Assembly: GCF_015706575.1 (NCBI RefSeq)
Contig: NW_024037074.1
Span: 20,263,334-20,327,333 of the forward strand
DNA from: Patiria miniata
Lineage: Eukaryota > Echinodermata > Asteroidea > Valvatida > Asterinidae
Reading direction: 5' to 3'
Length of the DNA stretch: 64,000 bases
The position numbers were made by a program, and so were the translations under genes. The notes beneath the pieces are model-generated. The model had not been told where the DNA came from. It worked only from the letters and a program-made list of their open reading frames with translations, and did not search any database. This document shows, piece after piece, positions 45,391 through 55,399 of the stretch; within the stretch, counting starts at the first letter, position 1, and each line of letters opens with the position of its first letter.

Positions 45391-45469
45391 GCAAAAGTTG
45401 CACGTGTACAGTCTATGTAGCGCGGCCACGCAGCAGTGATGGGTTGTTGTATACCAGTCCATGTAGACT

Positions 45470-45710
45470 GGTACCCCGCTTTAAGTAATTTTGGGGTTTA
45501 CAATTTTATCGCGGGACTTACAGTAATTTGGGGGTTTACATTCGTCGCGGGACTAATACAGTAATTTTGGGGTATACATTCGTCGCGGCCGGACTTACAG
45601 TAATATTGGGGTATACATTCGACGCGGGACTTACAGTAATTTTGGGATATATACATTCGTCGCGGGGCTTACAGTAATTTTGGGGTATACATTCGTTGCG
45701 GCCGGGACTT
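45470..45710 (+). repeat. ~40-bp minisatellite, left block
   Basis: About six units of GGGACTTACAGTAATTTTGG then GGTATACATTCGTCGC. It resumes at 47059 after an insertion. Confidence 0.85.
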
Positions 45711-46961
45711 AAAAAAAAAAAGTGTTATGTTGGCGTAACCCGACCGACCCTAAAAATGCGGCCGACCCTGGATATTTTTTTTTTTTGAAGGGAAGAAATA
45801 TAATTAAAATCTATAGAAATGAATTTAAAATACGTTTTGAAACCATTTCTGACCGTTTCTCCTCAATTGTATGCCGATAGCGCGCGTGGAACTTTGGAGT
45901 GCACAATGTTTTGCACCTTCCTCTCCATGACACAACGAACATGCAGAAGATCGCGCAGGCCTCAGCCTCGACTCCAGGGGCGCGTGCGCGTTCCTTCGTT
46001 CCTTACACTAGGCATGATGGGAAACAACATGGCGCTGCAAGATCGTATCCACGGGGCACGAGGTTGCGCAGGCCTAGCCTACAGGCAGTGCGCGTGCGGA
46101 GATCGATGCACCATGCATGCAAGATAGATGCACATGTACATGTACAGTACATGTATAGCCTCGTCCTAGACTGTTGCACGGCTCGAACTGCTACATACAC
46201 TATTGCATGATAGATGCACATGTACATGTACAGTACATGTATAGCCTCGTCCTAGACTGTTGCACGGCTCGAACTGCTACATACACTATTGAAAATACTT
46301 CGCTATTTATTCCATGTTAAAAAAAATAGTTCATTATAATATAAATTATTTTAATTAATTTTCCACTATTTTACACGATAACAATTGATATATATTATTC
46401 TAAAAATGGTAAACTATTCTGTAACCCGGCGGCCGACGCGACCCGGCCGCGCCGGCCCCCGGCCGGCCCGTGATTACGCGCGTACGCCGTCGCATCATGG
46501 CGCCCGGTACCGCGACCGAAGCGTACAGTGTTTCCATCAAGGGCATATGGGGATCTTCGGTCATTTTCGACCGTTTAATGCGGATAATTTGAGTCTAGAG
46601 CTGGGGGTAATCGCCCAGAGCTGTGCCGATGGTGTACAAGTGGGTTACACCGTGCTAAAAATACAAACTTTCAAGGAAGAATCGGGTCCATATAAAGATG
46701 TCGATGCAGATGAAACGGCTAACATTTTGTCTGATTTTGGATTCCGCTTTTTGATATGTATCTTTGATATGTAGGCCTACCATGCCTTCCTTAAATTTTC
46801 CTCGATCTGACAGTTTTGTTTTATTTGCACAAAAACAAGAAACTATAAAAGAAAGACATAAAAAGTGAAATAAATGTCACTCAGAGTTTAAAAGTATACA
46901 ATTAGTAGCCTTGTTTTGTTATCATGTATTACTACCGGCTTAATGTCATTTTCGTTGCTGG

Positions 46962-46998
<37 letters not shown>

Positions 46999-47058
46999 CG
47001 ACCGACCTACCCTATTTTTTCTGGCCCGTTACGCCAACATAACTTTTTTTTTTTTAGG
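45711..47058. mobile_element. Poly(A)/poly(T)-ended TIR element inside the minisatellite
   Basis: Ends A(11)GTGTTATGTTGGCGTAAC and GTTACGCCAACATAACT(12) are inverted, followed inward on both sides by CCCGACCGACC in direct orientation. A possible 4-bp CTTA duplication comes from the host repeat. It contains an 86-bp tandem duplication (46123-46208 and 46209-46294), a CG-rich patch (46425-46520) and a long A run (46968-46996). No transposase recognised. Confidence 0.6.
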
Positions 47059-47222
47059 CCTTACTGTAATTTTGGGGCATACATTCGACGCGGGACTTAA
47101 AGTAATTTTAGGGTATACATTCGTCGCGGGGCTTACAGTAATTTGGGGGTTTACATTCGTGGCGATACTTACAGTAATTTTGGGGTTTACATTCTTCGCG
47201 GGGCTTACAGTAATGTTGGGTT
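47059..47222 (+). repeat. ~40-bp minisatellite, right block
   Basis: Four to five more units of the same repeat (CTTACAGTAATTTTGGGG, ATTCGTCGCGGGG), same orientation as the left block. Confidence 0.85.
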
Positions 47223-47599
47223 TAGTTTAATTTGTGTTTTATTGTACGTTTAACACGAATGTTTTATTTTTTATGTTAATTTTTTTAATTTTTTACGTTT
47301 CAATTTTGTTTTGTTGTCCTACATTTTCATTGTTAATTGTACGTTATTGTTAATTTTTTTTTGCATTTTATTTATTTTATTTTTGCTTAATGTTTATTTT
47401 GTGATTGTCTTTTTTGCCCTAATTGCCGCCCATAGTAGTAGGGACCATTAGAAAACGATGCAGATGCTCACAGCTCGGAAAGACTGTGGATGACGTCATC
47501 AGTTTGTGCGGTAAATTTCAACCAAAGATATAGATGGTATAGCGCCCATAGCGCCCCGTAGCGGCGCTATACGCGCGCTCTAGGATCTTTGATTTCAAC

Positions 47600-47633
47600 C
47601 ATTGATCTCCATATGTGTATATGGAGATCAATG
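47600..47633. repeat. Perfect 15-bp-stem hairpin
   Basis: CATTGATCTCCATAT, loop GTGT, then its exact inverse. The neighbouring 47441-47820 stretch has another short palindrome (AGCGCCCATAGCGCC...GGCGCTAT) and no gene. Confidence 0.8.
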
Positions 47634-47828
47634 ATTTCAACGCACTCGCACGGCGTTTCTGCATCGCACGTCAAAATGGTAAGTTCACGTATGGATTTTC
47701 CTCGATAAATCACGGCAAAAATACTTATATTATGAACCCCCAAATTTTACAACTTTCAGTTATAGTTTTATTAAAAGAAGAATTACAAAGATGTGATGGG
47801 GATTTTATTATATTACCTGATTACTAGC

Positions 47829-48145
47829 CAAGGGCGGATCCAGAACACAATTTTTTGGGGGGCCAAAAAAAATTTCGTCCCCCCAAAAAGTTGGTCTAAA
47901 AAATTACGGCGTGGGGTTCGGGGCCCGCTTAAGGGCCCCGAAAATTGTTTGGATTCTAGATGCTCTGTGGTGCGATCTGAGGCAATTTCTGACCACTTTA
48001 ACCAATTTATTTTGAGGAAAAGATGGTGGAGTACTCATTGCCTGCCTTTATTGCGATGTCACATTAAAACAAAAAAAATTGGTTTCGTTTTGGGGGGGGG
48101 GGGGGCATGGCCCCCTTTGGCCCTCCCCCCCTGGATCCGCCCTTG
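47829..48145. mobile_element. 317-bp hAT MITE with perfect 8-bp duplication
   Basis: Ends CAAGGGCGGATCC and GGATCCGCCCTTG; TTACTAGC on both sides (47821-47828 and 48146-48153). The interior carries one copy of the GGGGCCCGCTTAAGGGCCCC / TAGATGCTCTGTGGTG cassette, linking it to the 2.4-kb element at 10520-12949. Confidence 0.95.
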
Positions 48146-48153
48146 TTACTAGC

Positions 48154-48483
48154 TGGAGTTACCCAGCCCTAAATTTTATCATTGGGTTGTCATCTAGTAG
48201 TAGGGAGGACGGCACTTTTTGCATTTTAAAAGATTTCACAGACAAATTTGGCATCATTGATAAGCTTATAACCTGAGGATTACAACGGTGCTAAAATTAA
48301 CTTCGTAGCTTCTTATGGTGAGGAGTTAAGACAATTTTAATAACAATTTTTAGTAGTCCGAGTAACTTGGACCCAACTTATCGCCTTTTTTATCATTTGG
48401 ACATGGTCTGGCGATAGTAAGGTCCAAGCTGTCTGTCCTTGCTCTATGATGCAAACAGCTAGAGGTCAGGTTACGTGCTTTCA
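48154..48483. other. No gene
   Basis: Contains GTCCGAGTAACTTGGACCCA (48357), shared with 37199, and a CTGGCGATAG pair. No other feature recognised. Confidence 0.4.
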
Positions 48484-48660
48484 GGTCAACTCAGTCCGTG
48501 ACCAACTCGGTCCGTAACCAACTCGGTCTGTGACCAACTCGGTCCGTAACCAACTCGGTCCGAGACTGACTCGGTCCGTGACCAACTCGGTCCGTAATCA
48601 GCTCGGTCCCTATAGGAAAATGTACGCGAAAAGATTGCATTTTTTTGTGACAAGGCGATC
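48484..48660 (-). repeat. Minisatellite (accaactcggtccgt) and left arm of an outer palindrome
   Basis: About eight 16-bp units of GACCAACTCGGTCCGT, then CATTTT...GAAAA. The inverse lies at about 50640-50780, making outer arms around 48.5-50.8 kb. Confidence 0.8.
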
Positions 48661-48844
48661 CCATCCCGATAATATTTTAGGCGGCCCACCCCTCGCCCGC
48701 TGAGCTGAGGTTGCGTGGACCATGGAGGAAGAAATCCACAGAGGGCCCAACATGTAAAATATTTGAATGCTGCTTTGCCGTTATTCACTACCCACACCCC
48801 ACTGTCAGTGACATCCTAGACCTTACGATTACATACTTATTTAT

Positions 48845-49105
48845 TGCGGCCGGGTGCGGCACTGTCACCGGCCTGCACCGGCCGTGCATCAAGGCGACGA
48901 CCGGTGGGGCTGTGCGGCCAGCCCGGCAAAGGCAGTGCCGATGGCCGGCCGTACCGTGCACCGTGGCGATGGCCGGTGGGGATGCCAGGCGCGGCACTGC
49001 CTGGACACCGGCCGTGCACCGTGCCGATGGCCGGTGCCGGGATGCGGCGGCCAGGCGTGGCACTGCCACCGGCCGTGCATCGTGCCGATGGGGGCTGTGC
49101 AGCTA
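48845..49105 (+). repeat. GC-rich imperfect tandem repeat
   Basis: Recurrent GGCACTGCCACCGG / CCGGCCGTGCACCGTGCCGATGG words, CpG-dense, in several imperfect units. It produces many overlapping ORFs, none credible. Confidence 0.75.
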
Positions 49106-50435
49106 GGCGCGTCACCGGTGTCGCGGTCTCGCTTCTCCGGCGTGCTGGATTCTCCGGGTGAATGCGGCGGATAATTGAGCACGTTACAGTGCACGTTACA
49201 TGAGCACGATACATGCTCATGCATGGGCGTCGCAAGGGGGGGGCAAGGGGGGGGCACTTGCCCCCCCCCCCCCCCCCCCTGGAACAGCAAAAAAAAAAAA
49301 AAAAGGAAGAAAAAAAAGAAAAAAAAAAAAAAAAAAAGAGGCGCGAAGACAAAGTGGTGTAAATTTAATGAGTTGGGGGGGGGGCAAAATGTCCCTGCCC
49401 CCCTCTAAAACTGATAAATCGAGAATGTGTTGAGAAATACAAGCATTTTTTGGCAAACATTTTTTTTGCCCCCCTCTAGAAAAAATCCTGGGGACGCCCA
49501 TGTGCCCATGTGTCCGCTGTGCTTACTTTTCCTCGGGCGGTGCTATGGAGTCTACCAAGTCCACCCAAGAATGTGTTATGTAACACTTCCTGTGGGTCAA
49601 GCTTAAAGAGGACTGGAGTATTTTGCCTGGGTCATTCCATGGTCTTGCAACAGCGTGGGTGTGTACATGTGTGTATGGAAGAATAATTAAGAACGAACTC
49701 CTTAGTCTGTTCATGGCTCCTTGGTCTGTGAAAGGTCTGTGTTCCTTGCTCGTTCGTGGTTGTCTTTATTTTTGCAACCATGACATCCTTCACATCTTTA
49801 CATTGTACAGTGTATTGGGAGTTCCGCGCGCCACGAAAATTCTGGATTCGACTGGTACCTTGTAACGTATACATTTGTACATACAAATATCCAAAGATCT
49901 CACGTGCAACCGTACAACCCCAAAGGACTCAGCACACAATAACGTTGGCGAAATGTACACTACTGCGCAACTTGCGCATGCGTGTTTAGGCGAAATTTCC
50001 CTCTGCGGAGAAGCTAGCACGCCGGAGAAGTGAGACCGTGACACCGGGTTGCCGGCCCTTCGGTCACCCGTACGACCGGCGCGCGGCGGACCATTATTAT
50101 TCGGACTTTGTGAAGAAAACGGTGCACGGCCGTGTCACGGTCTCAGTTCTCCGGCGTGCTAGCTTCTCCGCAGAGGGAAATTTCGCCTAAACACGCATGG
50201 AATGGAATGACCCAGGCAAAATACTCCAGTCCTCTAGCTTGACCCACAGGAAGTGTTACATAACACATTCTTGGGTGGACTTGGTAGACTCCATAGCACC
50301 GCCCGAGGAAAAGTAAGCACAGCGGACACATGAGCATGTATCGTGCTCATGTAACGTGCACTGTAACGTGCTCAATTATCCGCCGCATTCACCCGGAGAA
50401 TCCAGCACGCCGGAGAAGCGAGACCGCGACACCGG
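49105..50435. repeat. Nested foldback built from four copies of one terminal motif
   Basis: CGGTCTCGCTTCTCCGGCGT-type motif occurs at about 49117 (+), 49998-50045 (-), 50126-50172 (+) and 50396-50425 (-). The outer arms 49108-49640 and 50195-50440 share TAACGTGCTCAATTATCCGC and the ACCCAAGAATGTGTTA block. An inner pair is 49978-50046 / 50124-50198. Two adjacent or nested TIR elements, or one with an internal inverted duplication. Confidence 0.8.
49222..49502. mobile_element. hAT MITE (CATGGGCGTC ends) in one palindrome arm
   Basis: Ends CATGGGCGTCGCAAGG and CCTGGGGACGCCCATG. Flanks TGCTCATG (49214-49221) and TGCCCATG (49503-49510), an 8-bp duplication with one change. The other arm of the palindrome lacks the element (reverse complement of about 50318-50345 reads ACATGCTCATGTGTCC). 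The interior has C-, A- and G-runs and AACTGATAAATCGAGAATG. Confidence 0.92.
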
Positions 50436-50639
50436 CATGCCGCGTCAGCGCAGCCTACATGTACTTAGCTTCGGCGCACGTACACGTGTGTCGTGCGTGA
50501 AACTTTTATTTCAAAGCTCTTATTTTTATTTAAGCTCCACAAGCAATCCCAGGCCCGAGCCGTCCACATGCAACCTAGAGATGGAGGCAACAGAAACTAT
50601 AAAGTACGTACGGAGATCTGAAAAAAAAACGCGCTCGAG

Positions 50640-50780
50640 ACTGCCTTGCTTTGTTTCAAGAAAATGCAGTCGTTTTTCGCACATTTTCCCATCGGGACCG
50701 AGCTGGTTACGGACCGAGTTGGTCACGGACCGAGTTAGTACGGACCGAGTTGGTCATGGACCGAGTTGGTCATGGACCGA
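50640..50780 (+). repeat. Right arm/minisatellite, inverse of 48484-48660
   Basis: GGACCGAGTTGGTCAC units after TTTTTCGCACATTTTCCC, mirroring 48484-48660. Confidence 0.8.
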
Positions 50781-51219
50781 CTGACTACACCGCATAATAG
50801 ATTGACGACATCACATAATGGATTGACTACATCACATAATAGATTGACAACATCATCAAATTACGTTTACCCGGTAATAAATTGGTACGTTTGGCGTTCC
50901 ATAAGTTCAGTGATTCCCGTGTCGGGGTTCAGATCACTGAACCAGCTACATGTATTTTTATTATGTAAAGTTGAGATCGAGGCTCTGCATGCCCAATGGC
51001 GGAGTGTGAAAAGAGCGAATTGAAGAGCCGTGCCGAATTCCAATTTCCTTCAACATATCTGCAACTTCTTCTTACGTCTTACCATCCTGTATCCATTGTA
51101 AAATTTCCTCCTTGAAATTTCCCAGCGCCATTTTTGCTTGCAACTCTTTAAGCCCGCCAACTTAACTGAATCGTAGCAGATGGGGGTCAGGGTCACGCCA
51201 AGAATCACACCACGCATTA
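50697..51219 (+). repeat. 523-bp tandem duplication, copy 1
   Basis: Virtually identical to 51220-51743; the one difference I saw is a C-run length (about 51150 versus 51672). Includes minisatellite units, a repeated ATAATAGATTGAC block and the HTH-like protein remnant. Confidence 0.95.
51010..51155 (-). pseudogene. HTH-like N-terminal remnant of a TE protein, copy 1
   Basis: Minus-strand reading MALGNFKEEILQWIQDGKT, a TAA stop, then EEVADMLKEIGIRHGSSIRS. It looks like the helix-turn-helix start of a transposon-encoded protein; the family was not recognised. Further copies: 51533-51679, 54055-54135 (cut by an insertion) and near 53585-53660, where Phe stands at the stop position. Confidence 0.45.
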
Positions 51220-51743
51220 ACCGAGCTGGTTACGGACCGAGTTGGTCACGGACCGAGTTAGTACGGACCGAGTTGGTCATGGACCGAGTTGGTCATGGAC
51301 CGACTGACTACACCGCATAATAGATTGACGACATCACATAATGGATTGACTACATCACATAATAGATTGACAACATCATCAAATTACGTTTACCCGGTAA
51401 TAAATTGGTACGTTTGGCGTTCCATAAGTTCAGTGATTCCCGTGTCGGGGTTCAGATCACTGAACCAGCTACATGTATTTTTATTATGTAAAGTTGAGAT
51501 CGAGGCTCTGCATGCCCAATGGCGGAGTGTGAAAAGAGCGAATTGAAGAGCCGTGCCGAATTCCAATTTCCTTCAACATATCTGCAACTTCTTCTTACGT
51601 CTTACCATCCTGTATCCATTGTAAAATTTCCTCCTTGAAATTTCCCAGCGCCATTTTTGCTTGCAACTCTTTAAGCCCCGCCAACTTAACTGAATCGTAG
51701 CAGATGGGGGTCAGGGTCACGCCAAGAATCACACCACGCATTA
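51220..51743 (+). repeat. 523-bp tandem duplication, copy 2
   Basis: See 50697-51219. It ends CACGCATTAA just before the TTAA-target element. Confidence 0.95.
51533..51679 (-). pseudogene. HTH-like remnant, copy 2
   Basis: Same reading as 51010-51155 with the same stop, as part of the 523-bp duplication. Confidence 0.45.
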
Positions 51744-51751
51744 AGGCTTAA

Positions 51752-52265
51752 AGGGAATATACAACATTTGCAAACATCGAAAAATAAAACTACCAAGTTT
51801 TTGCGAAATACCTTAATAGGATGTTGGTAAATGACAGTCTAAAGCATCCTGTAAAATTATGGCACCTGGTATACTGTCATTTTCAAGAAAAGTGTTATTT
51901 TTGTATCAATTTCCAACGCTAATCGGCCGATCAGCGTTGGAAACAACTGGCTTTTTTTTCAAATACTGGCCCCAATTGACCATCGCACTTGTTTACAATC
52001 GATTACAAACCTATGAACGGGTACGAGCCAGCTAGACTGGTTCCCTAACCTTACAATTCCCCAATGTATGTAAACTGCTCTGTTTCTTCTTATATGGAGT
52101 CAGGGAACCAGACTACAGGAAAATGATCGTTTTTCTTGGTTTTTATAGCATTTTCGAACCCAAAACCTCAAAAAAGTCAGTGTAACTATATTTGCTTTAT
52201 ATTTCCAACCCCCAATTCCATCCATTTCTGAAAATTACAGCAAAAGCAAATGATGTATATTCCCT
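51752..52265. mobile_element. TTAA-target MITE (piggyBac/Kolobok-type)
   Basis: TTAA on both sides (51748-51751 and 52266-52269). 20-bp ends AGGGAATATACAACATTTGC and its inverse with one mismatch. Interior contains TCGGCCGATCAGCGTTGG and a TCAGGGAACCAGACTA word. The superfamily cannot be decided without a transposase. Confidence 0.9.
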
Positions 52266-52299
52266 TTAAACCACGGTAACACTTCTTCGTGCACGGCAT

Positions 52300-54985
52300 G
52301 GTCCCCTCCAATCCCGGGACATACCGTTATTTCGTTTTACCGTTTTGGATTTCCTCAAAAACAAAAACAGTAAACGAACCGATGACCGTTTTGTCGTTTT
52401 ACAGTTTTGTAAAACGGCAACCGGTATTAAGATAAATACGATTATTCCGTTTTATCATCAGTTTAGTAAATTTCATTACAGCATAACGATCAATGATTTT
52501 TGTTTTACAGTTTTACACAAATAAGTTTGATAAACAGCAAAACGGTCAGTATTGAATACAGACTGGTTTTTTTTTTTATTTCAGTGTCATAGTTAACAGT
52601 CCGTGGCGCATTTTGTGGCAGTGGGCAAGGGGGAGGAGGGTGGAGGGGCCATGCCGTGCACGAAGAAGTGTTACCTCGGCATAATTAATGCGTGGTGTGT
52701 TTTGCTGTTTTTAAAGTTGTTTGTGTAAAACTGTAAAACAAAAATCATTGATCGTTTATGCTGTAATGCATTTTACTAAACTGATAAAACGGAACAACCG
52801 TATTAATCAATCCCGGCACATACCGTTATTCCGTTTTACCGTTTTAGATTTTCTCAAAAACAAACACAGTCAACGAACCATTGACTGTTTTGTCGTTTTA
52901 CAGTTTTGTTAAACGGTCAAACGGTATTAAGTCAAAAAAAGATGACCTTTTTGTTATTTTTTAAATTGTAAAAAGCGATAAACGGTTAGTTGCTTTATTT
53001 TTAGAGTGTTGTTTTACAAAAACATGACAATGACAAAATGGTCAATAGTCTTGTCGACCATTTTTGGATTCAGTGAGGTTTGGCAATTAAGCAATGCACC
53101 TTGGAATGTTAATGTGTCGATCTTGTGATCGATTCACTGCCTGGGAAGTTGCTCTTCTTACAATTATTCTTCTTGCAACTTCTTCATACGTCTTAAATCC
53201 CGGGACATACCGTTATTTCGTTTTACCGTTTTGCATTTCCTCAAAACAAAAACAGTAAACAAACCATTGACCGTTTTGTCGTTTTACAGTTTTGTAAAAC
53301 GGTCAAACGGTTTTAGGTCACAAAAAACAATGACCTTTTTGTTGTTTTTCTTAATTGTTGAAAGCGATAAACGGTTAGTTGCTTCATTTTCAGAGTGTTG
53401 TTTTACAAGAACATGACAATGAAAAAACGGTCAATAGTCCTGACGACCATTTTTTGATTTAGGTTCGGCAATTAAGCAATGCACCTAGGAATGTTAATGC
53501 GTCCTCATGGGATCGAGTCATTGCCTGGGACCCAAATTGCCCTCCTCACATTTCGTTCTCACGACATAGTTTTCGAACTGGCTATTGAAGAACCGCGCCG
53601 AACTCCAATTTCCTTCAAATATCTGCAACTTCTTCAAACGTGACCCGGTCAGGGTCACGCCAGGAATCACACCACGCATTATGCCGAGGTAACACTTTTT
53701 CATGTAAAGCATGGTCACCCTCCACCCCCCTTGCCCAGCACCACAAAATGCACCACGGACTGCTCACTATGACACTGAAATAATAATAATAAAAAAAACA
53801 GTCTGTATTCAATACTGACCGTTTTGCTGTTTTTCAAAGTTATTTGTGTAAAATTTGAAAACAAAAATCATTGATCGTTATGCTGTAATGAATTTTATTA
53901 AACTTATAAAACAGAGAAACCGTATTTATCCTAATACCGTTTGACCGTTTTACAAAACTGTAAAACGACAAAACGGTCAATTGTTTGTTTACTGTTTTTG
54001 TTTCGAGGAAATGCAAAACGGTAAAACGAAATAACGGTATGTCCCGGGATTGTCTTACCACCCTGTATCCATTCTGAAATTTCCTCCTTGAAATTTTCCA
54101 GTGCCATTTTTGCTTGCAACTCTTTAAGCCCCACCAATTAATCTCAGTAGATGGGGGTCAGGGTCACTCCAACAATCACACCACGCAACCACGGTAACGC
54201 TTCTTCGTGCACGGCATGGTCCCCCTCCACCCCCGGCCCCTTGAATCCCGGGACATACCGTTATTTCGTTTTAGCGTTTTGCATTTCCTCAAAACAAAAA
54301 CAGTAAACAAACCATTGACCGTTTTGTCGTTTTACAGTTTTGTAAAACGGTCAAACGGTATTAAGATAAATACGGTTAAGAAAAACAACAAAAAGGTCAT
54401 TGTTTTTTGTGACCTAATACCGTTTGACCGTTTGACAAAACTGTAAAACGAAAAAACGGTCAACGGTGCGTTTACTGTTTTTGTTTTTGAGGAAATCCAA
54501 AACGGTAAAACGAAATAACGGTATGTCCCGGGATTCCCTTGCCCACCGCCACAAAATGCACCACGGACTAGTTTTAACTACGACTGCACTGAAATATATA
54601 TATATAAAAAAAACAGTCTGTATTCAATACTGACCGTTTTGCTGTTTTTCAAAGTTATTTGTGTACAACTGTAAAACAAAAATCATTGCTCGTTGTGCTG
54701 TAATGCATTTTATTAAACTGCTAAAACGGAATAGCCGTATTTATCTTAATACCGTTTGACCGTTTTCAAACTGTAAAACGACAAAACGGTAAATGGTTTG
54801 TTTACTGTTGTTGTTTTTGAGGAAATCAAAACGGTAAAACGAAATAACGGTATGTATCGGGATTCGTATTTATCTTAATACCGTTTGACCGTTTGACAAA
54901 ACTGTAAAACGACAAAACGGTCAATGGTTTGTTTACTGTTTTTGTTTTGAGGAAATTCAAAACGGTAAGACGAAATAACGGTTTG
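52300..54985. repeat. CCGTTTT-rich repeat cluster
   Basis: At least eight copies of the end motif CCCGGGACATACCGTTATTT: forward near 52313, 52803, 53194 and 54247, reverse near 54050, 54535, 54865 and 54995. Each is followed by AACCATTGACCGTTTTGTCG and TTTTACAGTTTTGTAAAACGG. Neighbours repeat GCATGGTC-CCCTCCACCCC and CACAAAATGCACCACGGACT. A family of short TIR elements inserted in and beside a host element. Confidence 0.75.
54244..54535. mobile_element. 292-bp AATCCCGGGAC TIR element
   Basis: Ends AATCCCGGGACATACCGTTA and its inverse. CCCTTG on both sides (54238-54243 and 54536-54541). The related uninterrupted sequence at 53721-53745 (CTCCACCCCCCTTGCCCAGC) supports the insertion point. Confidence 0.8.
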
Positions 54986-55399
54986 TACCGGGAGTGTCGT
55001 CCCATCACTCCGGCGTCTTCCATGGCCGGTCACGGGTCTACCCAGTTGCCGTGTCACGCGTAGCTGCTCTATTTTCTCGTCCTCACAACTGACAGCAACG
55101 CGAGGCCAGCGAAAGATGGCCGTAAAAAGGGCAATTCGCAATTTTCATGGCAAACCACAACCGATCCAAAAAAGTAGTTTTAGGTAGTTAAAGACCTACT
55201 TCATACATCCATTAAGGTATTTTTTTTTCTCAAAAAAAAAAAAAAGATTTCGATGCATTTTCACCATATTATTTCATGGACAAATCGACTAAAAATAGGT
55301 CATGAAATTTTCGTGTTTTTTTCGACAACGACGAAAGTCTCCCAAATGTTGAGGTAATCAAAGGAAAGAATGAACCTTCGTCTACAAAAAAAATCTTGT

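Larger units (their letters stand above)
44800..47440. repeat. Long inverted repeat enclosing other elements
   Basis: Left arm 44800-45003 and right arm about 47222-47440 are inverted (GCGGCCATTAGGGCAAAAAA / TTTTTTGCCCTAATTGCCGC; ACATTCGTGTTAA / TTAACACGAATG). Between them lie a TTAA-target element, a minisatellite and a poly(A)-ended element. The right arm preserves the unoccupied TTAA. Confidence 0.8.

Noticed and set aside
46385..46774. 129-aa ORF (GHFRPFNADNLSLELGVIAQ)
   Set aside because: Lies inside a TIR element, begins in a CG-rich patch, has no recognised motif, and no splice or expression evidence; left uncalled.
48711..49352. Several 90-170-aa ORFs on both strands
   Set aside because: They all overlap one another in the GC-rich tandem repeat and in the A/C-runs of a MITE; no conserved motif.
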